A stretch of DNA of 64,000 nt from Enterobacter asburiae (GTDB taxonomy: Bacteria; Pseudomonadota; Gammaproteobacteria; Enterobacterales; Enterobacteriaceae). The stretch is from the NCBI RefSeq assembly GCF_021440515.1, contig NZ_JAKCMV010000053.1, positions 1 through 64,000 of the forward strand, read 5' to 3'. A program made the position numbers and the translations under genes. Every line of letters begins with the position of its first letter. Position 1 is the first letter of the stretch. Of the stretch, positions 18,930 to 27,765 are shown one piece after another. Below the pieces are notes generated by a model. That model searched no databases and was not told where the DNA came from. It was given only the letters and a program-made list of their open reading frames with translations.

Positions 18930-21413
18930 ATGTTCCCTTTGAATGGCTTACGTCCTTTTACTGTTAGAGCACTAGCGCTGGCGATATCTGCGGCGGTCTA
19001 TCCCGTCTATGCAGAGGACTACTTTAATATTCGCGCTCTTGAAACCGAAACGCCCCTCGAAAGCTCCGGTGCGTTAGAAGCATTTTTGAGTAACAACGGG
19101 CTGGTTCCTGGCCAATATTTGACGTCGATTATCTGGGACCAGGACGTTCTGGATAAACGAAATATTGACTTTGTGATGTCCAGCGACGGGAAAAAACTGA
19201 TCCCACAACTGACTAAAAACGAACTGCGCGAGCTGGGTGTCAAAGTTGACAACATCCCCGGTTTGAAAGAGATCGAAGACGATACGCTGGTCGGTGACAT
19301 CAGCACGTATGTGCCTGATGCCCGCTACGACTTCAACACCGATAGCCACGTATTACAATTTCGCATTCCGCAAATATATCGTAACAGCCATATTTCGGGT
19401 GAAACGTCACCGAAAAACTGGGATGACGGTGTTCCCGCATTGTGGACGAGTTATTACTTCTCCGGCAACCGCCAGGAGATGCAGGATCGGTCCACTTCGT
19501 CACAGTGGGCCAGTTTCAGCTCAGGTCTCAACTTGGGTCCATGGCGCTTACTTAACTCAAGTAACTGGAACAGCGAATCTGGCTATCAATCCATCAGTAC
19601 GGTGCTTGAGCGCGATATTAAATCTCTGCGCAGTCAGCTGTCTGTTGGGCAAACTTATACCAGTGGCGAACTGTTCGACAGCATTCAAATGACGGGCGTT
19701 AAGATCGAAAGTGACAGCAATATGTTACCGAACGGTCTGCAAGGCTTTGCTCCCGTGGTGCGCGGTATTGCCGCCAGCGATGCAAAAGTTACGGTGAAGC
19801 AAAATGGTTACACCATTTATCAAACTAACGTTTCCCCTGGGCCATTCGAAATCCGCGATCTTTCGCAGGTAACGGCGGGCGCGGATCTGGAAGTCACCGT
19901 ACGTGAAGCCGATGGCTCTGAGCGCAATTTCATTCAGGCCAGTTCTTCCGTTCCCGTGATGCTGCGTGAGGGGGGCTGGAAATATGGCCTGGCAGTGGGT
20001 AAATACCGTGATCCGGATATCAGCGACGAGCCTGAGTTTGGTCAGGGCACGGCGGTATATGGCATGCCTTACGGTATCACCTTATACGGCGGCGGGCAGG
20101 GTGCGTCCATGTACCAGGCCGGACTGGTTGGTATCGGGGCTGACCTCCATTCTATGGGATCAATCTCTATGGACTTAACGGCTGCAAAAGCGGATTTAGG
20201 CCACGGGCGCGGTGCGTCCAATGGTCAGTCGTGGCGTGCCCAGTTTGCGAAGGATTTCCCGACAACGGATACCACGGTTACGCTGGCAAGCTATCGTTAC
20301 TCCACCTCCGGCTTCTATACCTTCCAGGAGGCGCTGGATCAGCGTAGCAACTACATCGCAGACGACAGTTTTTATGCTTACCGTAACACCAATAACCGAC
20401 GCAGTCGTTTGCAGGTTAACCTCTCCCAGTCGCTGCAATCCTGGGGTTCGGTTTATGTCAATGCTTATCAGCAGGATTACTGGGGATTAAGCGGACATGA
20501 ACGGAGCATTGCCATGGGTTACAGTAATAGCTGGAACGGCATTAACTGGTCCGTGAACTACAACATGACGAAATCGCCATCCACGAAGGAGGATCAGCAG
20601 CTTTCCTTCCTCGTTAACGTACCGCTGGATCGATTCCTGCCGAACGCATGGGCGAGCTATAACATAACGACGTCGAAAAATGGGCCAACCACGCATCAGG
20701 CGGGTATTACCGGGACGTTACTGGAAGATAACAACCTGACGTACAACTTCCAGCAAACCTATGACAACAGAAATGATAGCAATGGTGCTTATCTTTCAAC
20801 CCGCTATCGCAGCTCTTTTGGGGACTTCGGCACCGGTTATAGCTACAGGAAAGATAATAAGCAGTGGACCTACAGTGCGCAGGGTTCTGTTGTGGCACAC
20901 CCACACGGTGTGACGCTGGGACAGTCTATACAAAACGCCTTTGGGATTGTGCATATCGATGACGGAGATAACGTTAAGGTGCAGAATTCTCAGGGCGTTT
21001 ACACAGACCGCTGGGGCAATGCGATTGTGCCTTACATGACGCCTTATCGCCGCAATAACGTGACGGTAAATACCAGGGGACGTGAGAATCTTGATATTCA
21101 GGATGCGACTATCTCGGTGGTTCCAACGAAAGGTGCTGCGGTCGCCGCCGACTTTACGGCGCGTTCCGGTAAGCGTGGGCTGATTACGCTTAAGTGGCGT
21201 CAGGGCTATGTGCCTTTCGGCGCAGTTCTGAGCATGGAGGAGATTACCGCCATTGTGGGTGATGACGGTGAGGTCTATCTGACAGGCCTTAAAGGTACTC
21301 AAACATTTAATGTGCAGTGGGGCGAAGGGGCCGATAAGCGCTGTACGGGCAGTATCGTGACGCCAGAGAATACTAAAGCACGTATTTTGACTATGACTGT
21401 GAACTGCCAGTAA
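18930..21413 (+). CDS. Outer-membrane fimbrial usher (second operon)
   Basis: A FimD-family usher of 827 residues. After a signal peptide (ending near VYPVYA) come the N-terminal chaperone-binding domain, the barrel (PRIPQIY-like FRIPQIYRNSH, GPWRLLNSSNWN), the plug (VTVKQNGYTIYQTNVSPGPF) and two C-terminal domains with a cysteine pair (KRCTGSIV and the terminal NCQ). Two starts are possible: GTG 18921 or ATG 18930. I prefer the ATG, though neither has a strong ribosome site. The extreme C-terminus, ARILTMTVNCQ, matters because a decayed copy of it lies upstream of the second adhesin. Confidence 0.93.
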   Translation: MFPLNGLRPFTVRALALAISAAVYPVYAEDYFNIRALETETPLESSGALEAFLSNNGLVPGQYLTSIIWDQDVLDKRNIDFVMSSDGKKLIPQLTKNELRELGVKVDNIPGLKEIEDDTLVGDISTYVPDARYDFNTDSHVLQFRIPQIYRNSHISGETSPKNWDDGVPALWTSYYFSGNRQEMQDRSTSSQWASFSSGLNLGPWRLLNSSNWNSESGYQSISTVLERDIKSLRSQLSVGQTYTSGELFDSIQMTGVKIESDSNMLPNGLQGFAPVVRGIAASDAKVTVKQNGYTIYQTNVSPGPFEIRDLSQVTAGADLEVTVREADGSERNFIQASSSVPVMLREGGWKYGLAVGKYRDPDISDEPEFGQGTAVYGMPYGITLYGGGQGASMYQAGLVGIGADLHSMGSISMDLTAAKADLGHGRGASNGQSWRAQFAKDFPTTDTTVTLASYRYSTSGFYTFQEALDQRSNYIADDSFYAYRNTNNRRSRLQVNLSQSLQSWGSVYVNAYQQDYWGLSGHERSIAMGYSNSWNGINWSVNYNMTKSPSTKEDQQLSFLVNVPLDRFLPNAWASYNITTSKNGPTTHQAGITGTLLEDNNLTYNFQQTYDNRNDSNGAYLSTRYRSSFGDFGTGYSYRKDNKQWTYSAQGSVVAHPHGVTLGQSIQNAFGIVHIDDGDNVKVQNSQGVYTDRWGNAIVPYMTPYRRNNVTVNTRGRENLDIQDATISVVPTKGAAVAADFTARSGKRGLITLKWRQGYVPFGAVLSMEEITAIVGDDGEVYLTGLKGTQTFNVQWGEGADKRCTGSIVTPENTKARILTMTVNCQ

Positions 21414-21430
21414 CGTCTGGCAGATTGAGA

Positions 21431-22435
21431 ATGAAATCAAGACACCATTTTTATATTAGAAGCGTGCAAGCGCTGACTTTATTCATGTTTTCGTTGTTGG
21501 TACAGCCGCTTTGGGCGGACTGTAGTTTCACAAATAACAGCAGCGCCGCGGTGCTTACGTTCACGCTACCGCCTATTTCGGTGCCGCAGGATATTGACGT
21601 TGGCACAGTATTGTATTCCGGGCGGCAAACGTCCGGGACTGTCAGGATGCGCTGTAGGGCGACTGGGCCAATTAATGAGGGGTATGTGGGTATATCTGAT
21701 TCAGATGCCGTAAAAGACAGCCCTTTGATTGGGGTGTATGCAACCAATATACCCGGTATCGGCGTGCGGGCGACCTGGGGGAACTCAGGTACAGCGACAT
21801 TTGCAAACGGAAGCTATATCACCCCTCAGCGTTTAAGCGCCTATCAAGTGGCCAATACGCCCTATACCCATGTTTTCGAAGCTCTTCTGGAACTGGTCGT
21901 TATCGGGCCGGTGAAATCGGGAATCTTAGATGCCAGCAGAATGGAGGCGGAATGGATATATGATGGCCTTCTGGTCACGAAAATCAACTTTACCAGCACC
22001 ACGGTTAACGTCGCGTCAGCAAGCTGCGATCTGGTGGAAAAAGACCTTACCGTTGAGCTAAGAGGGGTCCATCCCACTGATTTTATCTTCGGCTCCGCTT
22101 CAGAGGTGACCCCTGACCCCTTCAAAATACATTTAGCTAACTGTAATGAAGGGGTGAAGGTGGATTTTAAATTAAGTGCATCCGGATCGAGTGGCCTTAT
22201 TAATGACTATACGCTGGCGACCATTCCCGGGCCAAATACGGCTCAGGGGGTGGGTATCCAGATTGTCGGCCCAGCTAAAAATTTAATGAAGTTCAATACG
22301 ATTTATAACGTGTCCCCGGCAGCGAAGGAGGGGCAGTCATTTATCATTCCCCTGACGGCGCGTTACGTGCAAACAGGCGATATTACGCTTGGCACCGTAA
22401 CCGCGATTGCAACGTTTGAAGTAACTTATCGTTAA
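21431..22435 (+). CDS. Two-domain fimbrial adhesin / tip subunit, copy 1
   Basis: 334 residues with a signal peptide cut after QPLWA. The mature protein starts DCSF. An N-terminal domain of about 165 residues with its own cysteine pair (DCSF and RMRCRA) is followed by a C-terminal pilin domain (SCDLVEKDL to the end ATFEVTYR, second Cys in LANCNEG). This is the plan of tip adhesins such as FimH: a receptor-binding domain joined to a pilin domain. The ATG is 17 bases after the usher stop. It is collinear with the next gene and about half identical to it by eye. The ligand is unknown. TTG 21425 is a less likely alternative start. Confidence 0.88.
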   Translation: MKSRHHFYIRSVQALTLFMFSLLVQPLWADCSFTNNSSAAVLTFTLPPISVPQDIDVGTVLYSGRQTSGTVRMRCRATGPINEGYVGISDSDAVKDSPLIGVYATNIPGIGVRATWGNSGTATFANGSYITPQRLSAYQVANTPYTHVFEALLELVVIGPVKSGILDASRMEAEWIYDGLLVTKINFTSTTVNVASASCDLVEKDLTVELRGVHPTDFIFGSASEVTPDPFKIHLANCNEGVKVDFKLSASGSSGLINDYTLATIPGPNTAQGVGIQIVGPAKNLMKFNTIYNVSPAAKEGQSFIIPLTARYVQTGDITLGTVTAIATFEVTYR

Positions 22436-22492
22436 CGTTACAACCTTCTAAAAGTTCAGGGTCTTGTAATGATGATTACGGTTTATCGAAAA

Positions 22493-22546
22493 TCTCGTGA
22501 CATAGCAGGAAGCTCAGCGCGTTTACTGACTCTGAACTGCCAATAC
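22493..22546 (+). pseudogene. Remnant of an usher 3' end
   Basis: Between the two adhesin genes, codons at 22517-22543 read ARLLTLNCQ, matching the true usher end ARILTMTVNCQ, and the DNA upstream from CTCGTGAC also resembles the usher tail. The usher stop TAA has become TAC. The remnant ends 19 bases before the second adhesin ATG; the real usher ends 17 bases before the first. The element is too short to be expressed as an usher and is best read as the scar of a duplication or recombination. Confidence 0.72.
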
Positions 22547-22562
22547 TCATGGAGGAGGAAAA

Positions 22563-23567
22563 ATGAAATTAAAACACAATTATTTATTGAAAGGGGTGCA
22601 GACGCTCACTTTACTGGTGCTTTCTTTGGTGGCGCAGCCGCTGTGGGCGGCCTGTAGTTTCACTCACGGTACCAGTTCAGGGTTATTATTATTTACTGTT
22701 CCACCTATTATTGTTCCTGAGGACACTCCTGTTGGCACCGTCTTGTATTCCGGGCAAGTCTCTTCTGCAAGCGTCAGAGTTAAATGCACGAGTAAAGGCG
22801 ATATTTATCAAGGATATGATCAGGTAAATGATTCAGATTACCAGGCCAATAATCCCTTGCAAGGCGTTTATGCAAGCAATGTACCCGGTATTGGTGTACG
22901 AGCGACCTGGGTTAACTCAGGTACAGCATCATTTTCAGGTGGAAGTTACATTAAGCCCTATGGGATGGGGACCTCAAAAGTAGGAGATACATCTTATAAC
23001 CTGCTTTTCAATGCAATTGTGGAGCTTGTTGTTACCGGACCTGTCTCCTCAGGAGATCTCACAACCCGAAAATTTCAGGCCAACTGGGTATACGACAATA
23101 TTACCGTTGCTACGTTGGCTATTAACAGTACAACCGTTAACGTCACAGCCAATAGCTGCGATCTGGTTGAAAAAGACCTTATCGTTGAAATGAGACCTGT
23201 AAGCACGGGAGATTTTGTATTTGGCGCGGCAACGGGTGTGACAAACGACCCTTTTTACATCCAGTTGGTTAACTGTAGTGCGGGCCTCGCGGTTGATTTC
23301 AAATTTAGTAGTTCTGGCTCCAGCGGCCTTGTTGATAACTTCACGCTGGCGACCATCCCAGGGTCTGATGCCGCTGAGGGGGTTGGCATTCAGATTGTCG
23401 GGATTAATAAAACACTGATGGAGTTTAACAAGGCCTATACGGTTTCCGCGAATACGAGCGAAGGCCAAAGCTTCAGGATCCCCTTCACCGCACGCTATAC
23501 GCAGACTGGGGATATCACCCCCGGTTTGGTCAATGCCATTGCAACCTTCGAAATCAACTATCGTTAA
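22563..23567 (+). CDS. Two-domain fimbrial adhesin / tip subunit, copy 2
   Basis: 334 residues, the same length as the preceding gene and alignable without gaps. The signal peptide is cut after QPLWA and the mature protein starts ACSF. The N-terminal domain has cysteines in ACSF and VKCTSK. The C-terminal pilin domain runs from NSCDLVEKDL to ATFEINYR. Blocks shared with copy 1 include PGIGVRATW, CDLVEKDL, SSGL, TLATIPG and GVGIQIVG; the putative receptor-binding half differs more. A strong ribosome site (GGAGGAGG) precedes ATG 22563, stronger than that of copy 1. The gene ends the operon and is followed by a terminator. Confidence 0.88.
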   Translation: MKLKHNYLLKGVQTLTLLVLSLVAQPLWAACSFTHGTSSGLLLFTVPPIIVPEDTPVGTVLYSGQVSSASVRVKCTSKGDIYQGYDQVNDSDYQANNPLQGVYASNVPGIGVRATWVNSGTASFSGGSYIKPYGMGTSKVGDTSYNLLFNAIVELVVTGPVSSGDLTTRKFQANWVYDNITVATLAINSTTVNVTANSCDLVEKDLIVEMRPVSTGDFVFGAATGVTNDPFYIQLVNCSAGLAVDFKFSSSGSSGLVDNFTLATIPGSDAAEGVGIQIVGINKTLMEFNKAYTVSANTSEGQSFRIPFTARYTQTGDITPGLVNAIATFEINYR

Positions 23568-23575
23568 CGTTTAAG

Positions 23576-23601
23576 AGGCCTGAACTTTTCAGGCCTTTTT
23601 A
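23576..23601 (+). terminator. Terminator of the second fimbrial operon
   Basis: The stem AGGCCTGAA / TTCAGGCCT (23576-23584 and 23588-23596) with a three-base loop and a run of T lies nine bases after the last adhesin stop. Confidence 0.92.
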
Positions 23602-23725
23602 ATTATTTCAACGATTTCCCCACATTTATTAACGTCTTATTTTCATCTGTCTACTTCTTAAACCCTTACAGGCTCCGGAGCGGCATATTGCTTGCTAAAC
23701 CGCCAGCGTTTCGCATATTATTCAT

Positions 23726-23746
23726 TGCATAATAATAATTCTCGTT
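23726..23746 (+). promoter_or_regulatory. Probable Fur box upstream of fhuA
   Basis: The AT-rich stretch contains AATAATAATTCTC (23731-23743), which agrees at 10 of 13 places with the Fur half of consensus GATAATCATTATC. It lies about 40 bases before the fhuA start, where E. coli has its Fur-controlled fhuA promoter with a very similar sequence (ATTCTCGTTTACG is shared). Iron-replete repression is the likely function. Confidence 0.72.
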
Positions 23747-23782
23747 TACGTTTTCATTCACGCTTCCATCAGAGAACTACCA

Positions 23783-26029
23783 ATGGCGCTTTCAAAAACT
23801 GCTCAGCCAGTCAATACCTCGCTGCGTAAACTCGCAGTGGTTGTAGCTACAGCGGTTAGCGGCATGTCTGCATTTGCTCACGCTGCCGATAAACCAAAAG
23901 AAGAAACCATCACCGTTACCGCAGCACCGGCTGCCCAGGAAAGTGCCTGGGGACCGGCGGCAACGATCGCGGCGAGACAATCCGCGACCGGGACCAAAAC
24001 CGATACCCCAATTCAAAAGGTGCCACAGTCTATTTCCGTGGTCACTGCCGAAGAGATGGCGCTCCATCAGCCGCGCTCTGTTAAAGAAGCTCTGAGCTAT
24101 ACACCTGGCGTCGCGGTAGGAACGCGCGGTGCATCTAACACCTACGACTATCTGGTTATTCGCGGTTTCGCTGCTGATGGTCAGAGCCAGAATAACTACC
24201 TCGACGGTATGAAGATGCAGGGCAACTTCTATAACGACGCGGTAATTGACCCTTATATGCTGGAGCGCGCCGAAATCATGCGTGGTCCGGTTTCCGTTCT
24301 GTACGGAAAAAGCAGCCCAGGCGGTTTACTGAACATGGTCAGTAAGCGCCCAACCACCGAGCCGTTGAAAGAGATCCAGTTCAAAGTGGGCACGGACAGT
24401 CTGTTCCAGACCGGCTTTGATTTTAGCGATGCCATCGACGATGACGGCGTTTACTCTTACCGCTTAACGGGCGTAGCGCGCTCTAATAATGCGCAGCAGC
24501 AGGATAAAGGCGAGCAGCGCTACGCTATCGCGCCGTCGTTCTCCTGGCGTCCTGATGACAAGACGAACTTTACCTTCCTCTCTTATTTCCAGAACGAGCC
24601 TGAAACGGGCTACTACGGCTGGTTACCAAAAGAGGGGACGGTTGATCCGCTGCCAAATGGCGATCGTCTGTCGACCGACTTCAATGAAGGCGCGAAGAAC
24701 AACACCTATTCCCGTAACCAGAAAATGGTGGGATATAGCTTCGACCACGCGTTCAACGATACCTTTACCGTGCGTCAGAACCTGCGTTTCGCTGAGAACA
24801 AAACCTCGCAAAACAGCGTTTACGGCTATGGCGTTTGCTCCGATCCGGCCAACGTTTACAGCAAGCAGTGTGCGGCGTTAGCCCCGGCGGACAAAGGCCA
24901 CTACCTGGCACGTAAATACGTCGTTGATGATGAAAAGCTGCAAAACTTCACCGTAGATACCCAGTTGCAGAGCAAGTTTGCGACCGGCGAAGTGGACCAC
25001 ACCCTGCTGACCGGCGTTGACTTCATGCGTATGCGTAACGACATCAACTCCTGGTTCGGTTACGACGACTCTGTGCCGCTGTTAGATCTTTACCATCCGG
25101 TTAACAGCGACTTTGATTTCGGCTCAAAAGATCCGGCAACCTCAGGCGCGTACCAGATCCTCAACCGCCAGAAACAAACCGGCCTGTACGTTCAGGATCA
25201 GGCGCAGTGGGATAAAGTTCTGGTCACGCTGGGCGGTCGTTATGACTGGGCCGATCAAGAGTCCTACAACCGTGTGGCGAACACCACTTCTAAGCGTGAT
25301 GATAAGCAGTTCACCTGGCGCGGCGGTGTTAACTATCTGTTTGATAACGGCGTAACTCCGTACTTCAGCTACAGCGAATCCTTCGAACCCGCATCTCAGA
25401 CCGACGCGCAGGGCAAACTGTTCGCGCCGTCTAAAGGCAAGCAGTACGAAGCGGGCGTGAAGTACGTGCCGAACGATCGTCCGATCGTGATCACCGGTGC
25501 GGTATACCAGCTGACCAAATCTAACAACCTGATGGGCGATCCTGCGGGATCATTCTTCTCGGTTGAAGGCGGCGAAATCCGCTCCCGTGGCGTTGAGCTG
25601 GAAGCGAAAGCGGCACTGTCTGCGAGCGTTAACGTTGTGGGTTCTTATACCTACACCGAAGCTGAGTACACCACCGACACCAACTATAAAGGCAACACGC
25701 CAGCGCAGGTGCCTAAACATATGGCATCTCTGTGGGGCGATTACACCCTTTATGACGGGGCGCTCTCTGGCCTGACGCTCGGTACCGGCGTTCGTTACAC
25801 CGGCTCCAGCAAAGGCGATCCGGCGAACAGCTTCACCGTGGGCAGCTATACCCTGGTGGATGCGCTGGTCCGATACGATCTGGCGCGTGTGGGCATGGCA
25901 GGATCTAACATTGCCCTTCACGTGAACAACCTGTTCGATCGTGAGTATGTTGCGAGCTGCTTTAACACCTACGGATGCTTCTGGGGCGCAGAACGTCAGG
26001 TTGTTGCGACAGCGACCTTCCGCTTCTAA
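23783..26029 (+). CDS. fhuA: Ferrichrome outer-membrane receptor FhuA
   Basis: FhuA, 748 residues, is a TonB-dependent gated barrel for ferrichrome and, in E. coli, a receptor for phages and colicin M. The signal peptide ends near FAHAA. The TonB box is EETITVTA. The plug domain includes VPQSISVVTAEEM and MRGPVSVLYGKSSPGG, and the barrel ends in the terminal aromatic ATFRF. The cysteine pair GVCSDP...KQCAAL in a long extracellular loop and a second pair near the end (ASCFNTYGCF) are both typical. Expression is set by the Fur box upstream; a hairpin separates it from fhuC. Confidence 0.97.
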   Translation: MALSKTAQPVNTSLRKLAVVVATAVSGMSAFAHAADKPKEETITVTAAPAAQESAWGPAATIAARQSATGTKTDTPIQKVPQSISVVTAEEMALHQPRSVKEALSYTPGVAVGTRGASNTYDYLVIRGFAADGQSQNNYLDGMKMQGNFYNDAVIDPYMLERAEIMRGPVSVLYGKSSPGGLLNMVSKRPTTEPLKEIQFKVGTDSLFQTGFDFSDAIDDDGVYSYRLTGVARSNNAQQQDKGEQRYAIAPSFSWRPDDKTNFTFLSYFQNEPETGYYGWLPKEGTVDPLPNGDRLSTDFNEGAKNNTYSRNQKMVGYSFDHAFNDTFTVRQNLRFAENKTSQNSVYGYGVCSDPANVYSKQCAALAPADKGHYLARKYVVDDEKLQNFTVDTQLQSKFATGEVDHTLLTGVDFMRMRNDINSWFGYDDSVPLLDLYHPVNSDFDFGSKDPATSGAYQILNRQKQTGLYVQDQAQWDKVLVTLGGRYDWADQESYNRVANTTSKRDDKQFTWRGGVNYLFDNGVTPYFSYSESFEPASQTDAQGKLFAPSKGKQYEAGVKYVPNDRPIVITGAVYQLTKSNNLMGDPAGSFFSVEGGEIRSRGVELEAKAALSASVNVVGSYTYTEAEYTTDTNYKGNTPAQVPKHMASLWGDYTLYDGALSGLTLGTGVRYTGSSKGDPANSFTVGSYTLVDALVRYDLARVGMAGSNIALHVNNLFDREYVASCFNTYGCFWGAERQVVATATFRF

Positions 26030-26038
26030 TCTCTCTTT

Positions 26039-26063
26039 GGGCACGACTTTCGTGCCCTTTTTA
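26039..26063 (+). terminator. Hairpin between fhuA and fhuC
   Basis: A perfect stem, GGGCACGA / TCGTGCCC (26039-26046 and 26050-26057), with a three-base loop and a T run lies 9 bases after fhuA and 14 before fhuC. It has the form of an intrinsic terminator inside the operon. Partial read-through would give much more receptor than ABC transporter. Confidence 0.85.
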
Positions 26064-26077
26064 CTAAGTTGGCTGAC

Positions 26078-26875
26078 ATGCAGGATAACAAAACGCAATC
26101 CGACACCACCTTTGCGCTCAACAACCTCTCTTTTCGCGTACCCGGGCGCACTCTGCTGCACCCGCTCTCTCTGACGTTCCCCGCGGGTAAAGTGACCGGC
26201 CTGATTGGTCACAACGGTTCCGGTAAATCCACGCTTCTCAAAATGCTGGGCCGCCATCAGCTCCCTTCCGAGGGCGATATCCTGCTGGACGGACAACCCC
26301 TGGAGAGCTGGAACAGTAAAGCCTTTGCCCGCAAGGTGGCCTATCTGCCGCAGCAGCTGCCGCAGGCGGAAGGGATGACGGTGCGCGAGCTGGTGGCGAT
26401 TGGGCGTTATCCGTGGCACGGCGCGCTAGGGCGTTTTGGTGTCGCCGACCGGGAGAAGGTAGAAGAGGCCATCTCGCTGGTAGGTTTAAAACCGCTGGCG
26501 CACCGCCTGGTGGATAGCCTCTCCGGCGGCGAGCGTCAGCGCGCGTGGATTGCGATGCTGGTGGCCCAGGACAGCCGCTGCCTGCTGCTCGATGAACCGA
26601 CCTCTGCGCTGGACATTGCCCATCAGGTGGACGTTCTCGCCCTGGTGCATCGCCTGAGCCAGCAGCGAGGCCTGACGGTGATCGCCGTTTTACACGATAT
26701 CAATATGGCCGCCCGTTACTGCGACTATCTTGTGGCCCTGCGCGGCGGAGAAATGATCGCGCAAGGCACGCCGTCTGAACTGATGCGCAGCGACACGCTG
26801 GAGCACATCTACGGTATTCCTATGGGGATTTTGCCTCACCCTGCCGGGGCTGCACCGGTGAGCTTTGTGTACTGA
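26078..26875 (+). CDS. fhuC: Ferrichrome ABC transporter ATPase FhuC
   Basis: FhuC, 265 residues, the cytoplasmic ATPase driving hydroxamate siderophore import. It shows Walker A (GHNGSGKST), the Q-loop (LPQQLPQAEG), the signature LSGGERQRAWIAM and Walker B (CLLLDEPTSALD). ATG 26078 (MQDNKTQSDTTF) is chosen; the frame extends to TTG 26069, but the E. coli protein starts at the equivalent Met and has the same 265 residues. Its stop overlaps the fhuD start by one base (TGATG). Confidence 0.97.
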   Translation: MQDNKTQSDTTFALNNLSFRVPGRTLLHPLSLTFPAGKVTGLIGHNGSGKSTLLKMLGRHQLPSEGDILLDGQPLESWNSKAFARKVAYLPQQLPQAEGMTVRELVAIGRYPWHGALGRFGVADREKVEEAISLVGLKPLAHRLVDSLSGGERQRAWIAMLVAQDSRCLLLDEPTSALDIAHQVDVLALVHRLSQQRGLTVIAVLHDINMAARYCDYLVALRGGEMIAQGTPSELMRSDTLEHIYGIPMGILPHPAGAAPVSFVY

Positions 26876-27765
26876 TGCTGGATTCCACTTTGATTACGCG
26901 TCGTCGCCTGCTGACGGCGATGGCGCTCTCGCCGCTGCTGTTAAAAATGCACACCGCGCGCGCGGCGGCCGTCGATCCTGACCGTATTGTGGCGCTGGAA
27001 TGGCTGCCGGTTGAGCTAATGATGGCGCTGGGCGTCACCCCCTACGGCGTTGCCGATATCCCGAACTACAACATGTGGGTGAACGAGCCAAAGCTGCCCG
27101 CCTCGGTGATCGACATCGGCCTGCGCACCGAACCCAATCTCGAACTGCTTACCCAGATGAAGCCCTCGTTTCTGTTCTGGTCGGCCGGGTATGGCCCCTC
27201 GGAAGAGACCATGGCGCGTATCGCCCCCGGACGCGGATTCTCCTTCAGCGACGGCAAAAAACCGCTGACGATGGCGCGCAGCTCCATTAACGAGATGGCG
27301 CAGTTTTTAAATAAAGAGGCGGCGGCGAAACGCCACCTCGACGAATTCGACGCGCTGATTGACTCCCTCAAACCGCGCTTTGCCCACCGGGGCGACCGTC
27401 CGCTGCTGATGGTCACGCTGCTGGATGCCCGCCACATGCTGGTGTTTGGTCATAACTGCCTGTTCCAGGAAGTGCTTGATAGCTTCGGTATTCGTAACGC
27501 CTGGGAAGGGGAGATGACCTTCTGGGGCAGCACCACCGTGGGTATCGATCGCCTGGCGGCCTTCCGCGACGTGGATGTGCTGTGCTTCGATCACGGTAAC
27601 GAGCGCGAGATGCAAACCCTGATGGCGACGCCGCTCTGGCAGGCGATGCCCTTCGTGCGCGAGCAGCGGTTCCAGCGCGTGCCGGCGGTGTGGTTCTACG
27701 GCGCAACCCTCTCTGCCATGCACTTTGCCCGGGTGCTGGACGGTGCGCTGGGAGGCAAAGCATGA
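26875..27765 (+). CDS. fhuD: Ferrichrome periplasmic binding protein FhuD
   Basis: FhuD, 296 residues, delivers Fe(III)-hydroxamates to FhuBC. It begins with a twin-arginine type signal (TRRRLLTAMALSPLLL, ending near ARA), in line with E. coli FhuD being a reported Tat substrate. The mature part has the two-lobed helical-backbone fold, with family blocks such as ALEWLPVELMMALGV. It overlaps fhuC by one base and fhuB by four, so the three are translationally coupled. Confidence 0.96.
   Translation: MLDSTLITRRRLLTAMALSPLLLKMHTARAAAVDPDRIVALEWLPVELMMALGVTPYGVADIPNYNMWVNEPKLPASVIDIGLRTEPNLELLTQMKPSFLFWSAGYGPSEETMARIAPGRGFSFSDGKKPLTMARSSINEMAQFLNKEAAAKRHLDEFDALIDSLKPRFAHRGDRPLLMVTLLDARHMLVFGHNCLFQEVLDSFGIRNAWEGEMTFWGSTTVGIDRLAAFRDVDVLCFDHGNEREMQTLMATPLWQAMPFVREQRFQRVPAVWFYGATLSAMHFARVLDGALGGKA

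Noticed and set aside
22469-22657. A 62-codon frame starting between the adhesins
   Set aside because: Its middle is the usher-tail remnant, and its end runs out of frame into the second adhesin. It is explained as a scar, not a gene.
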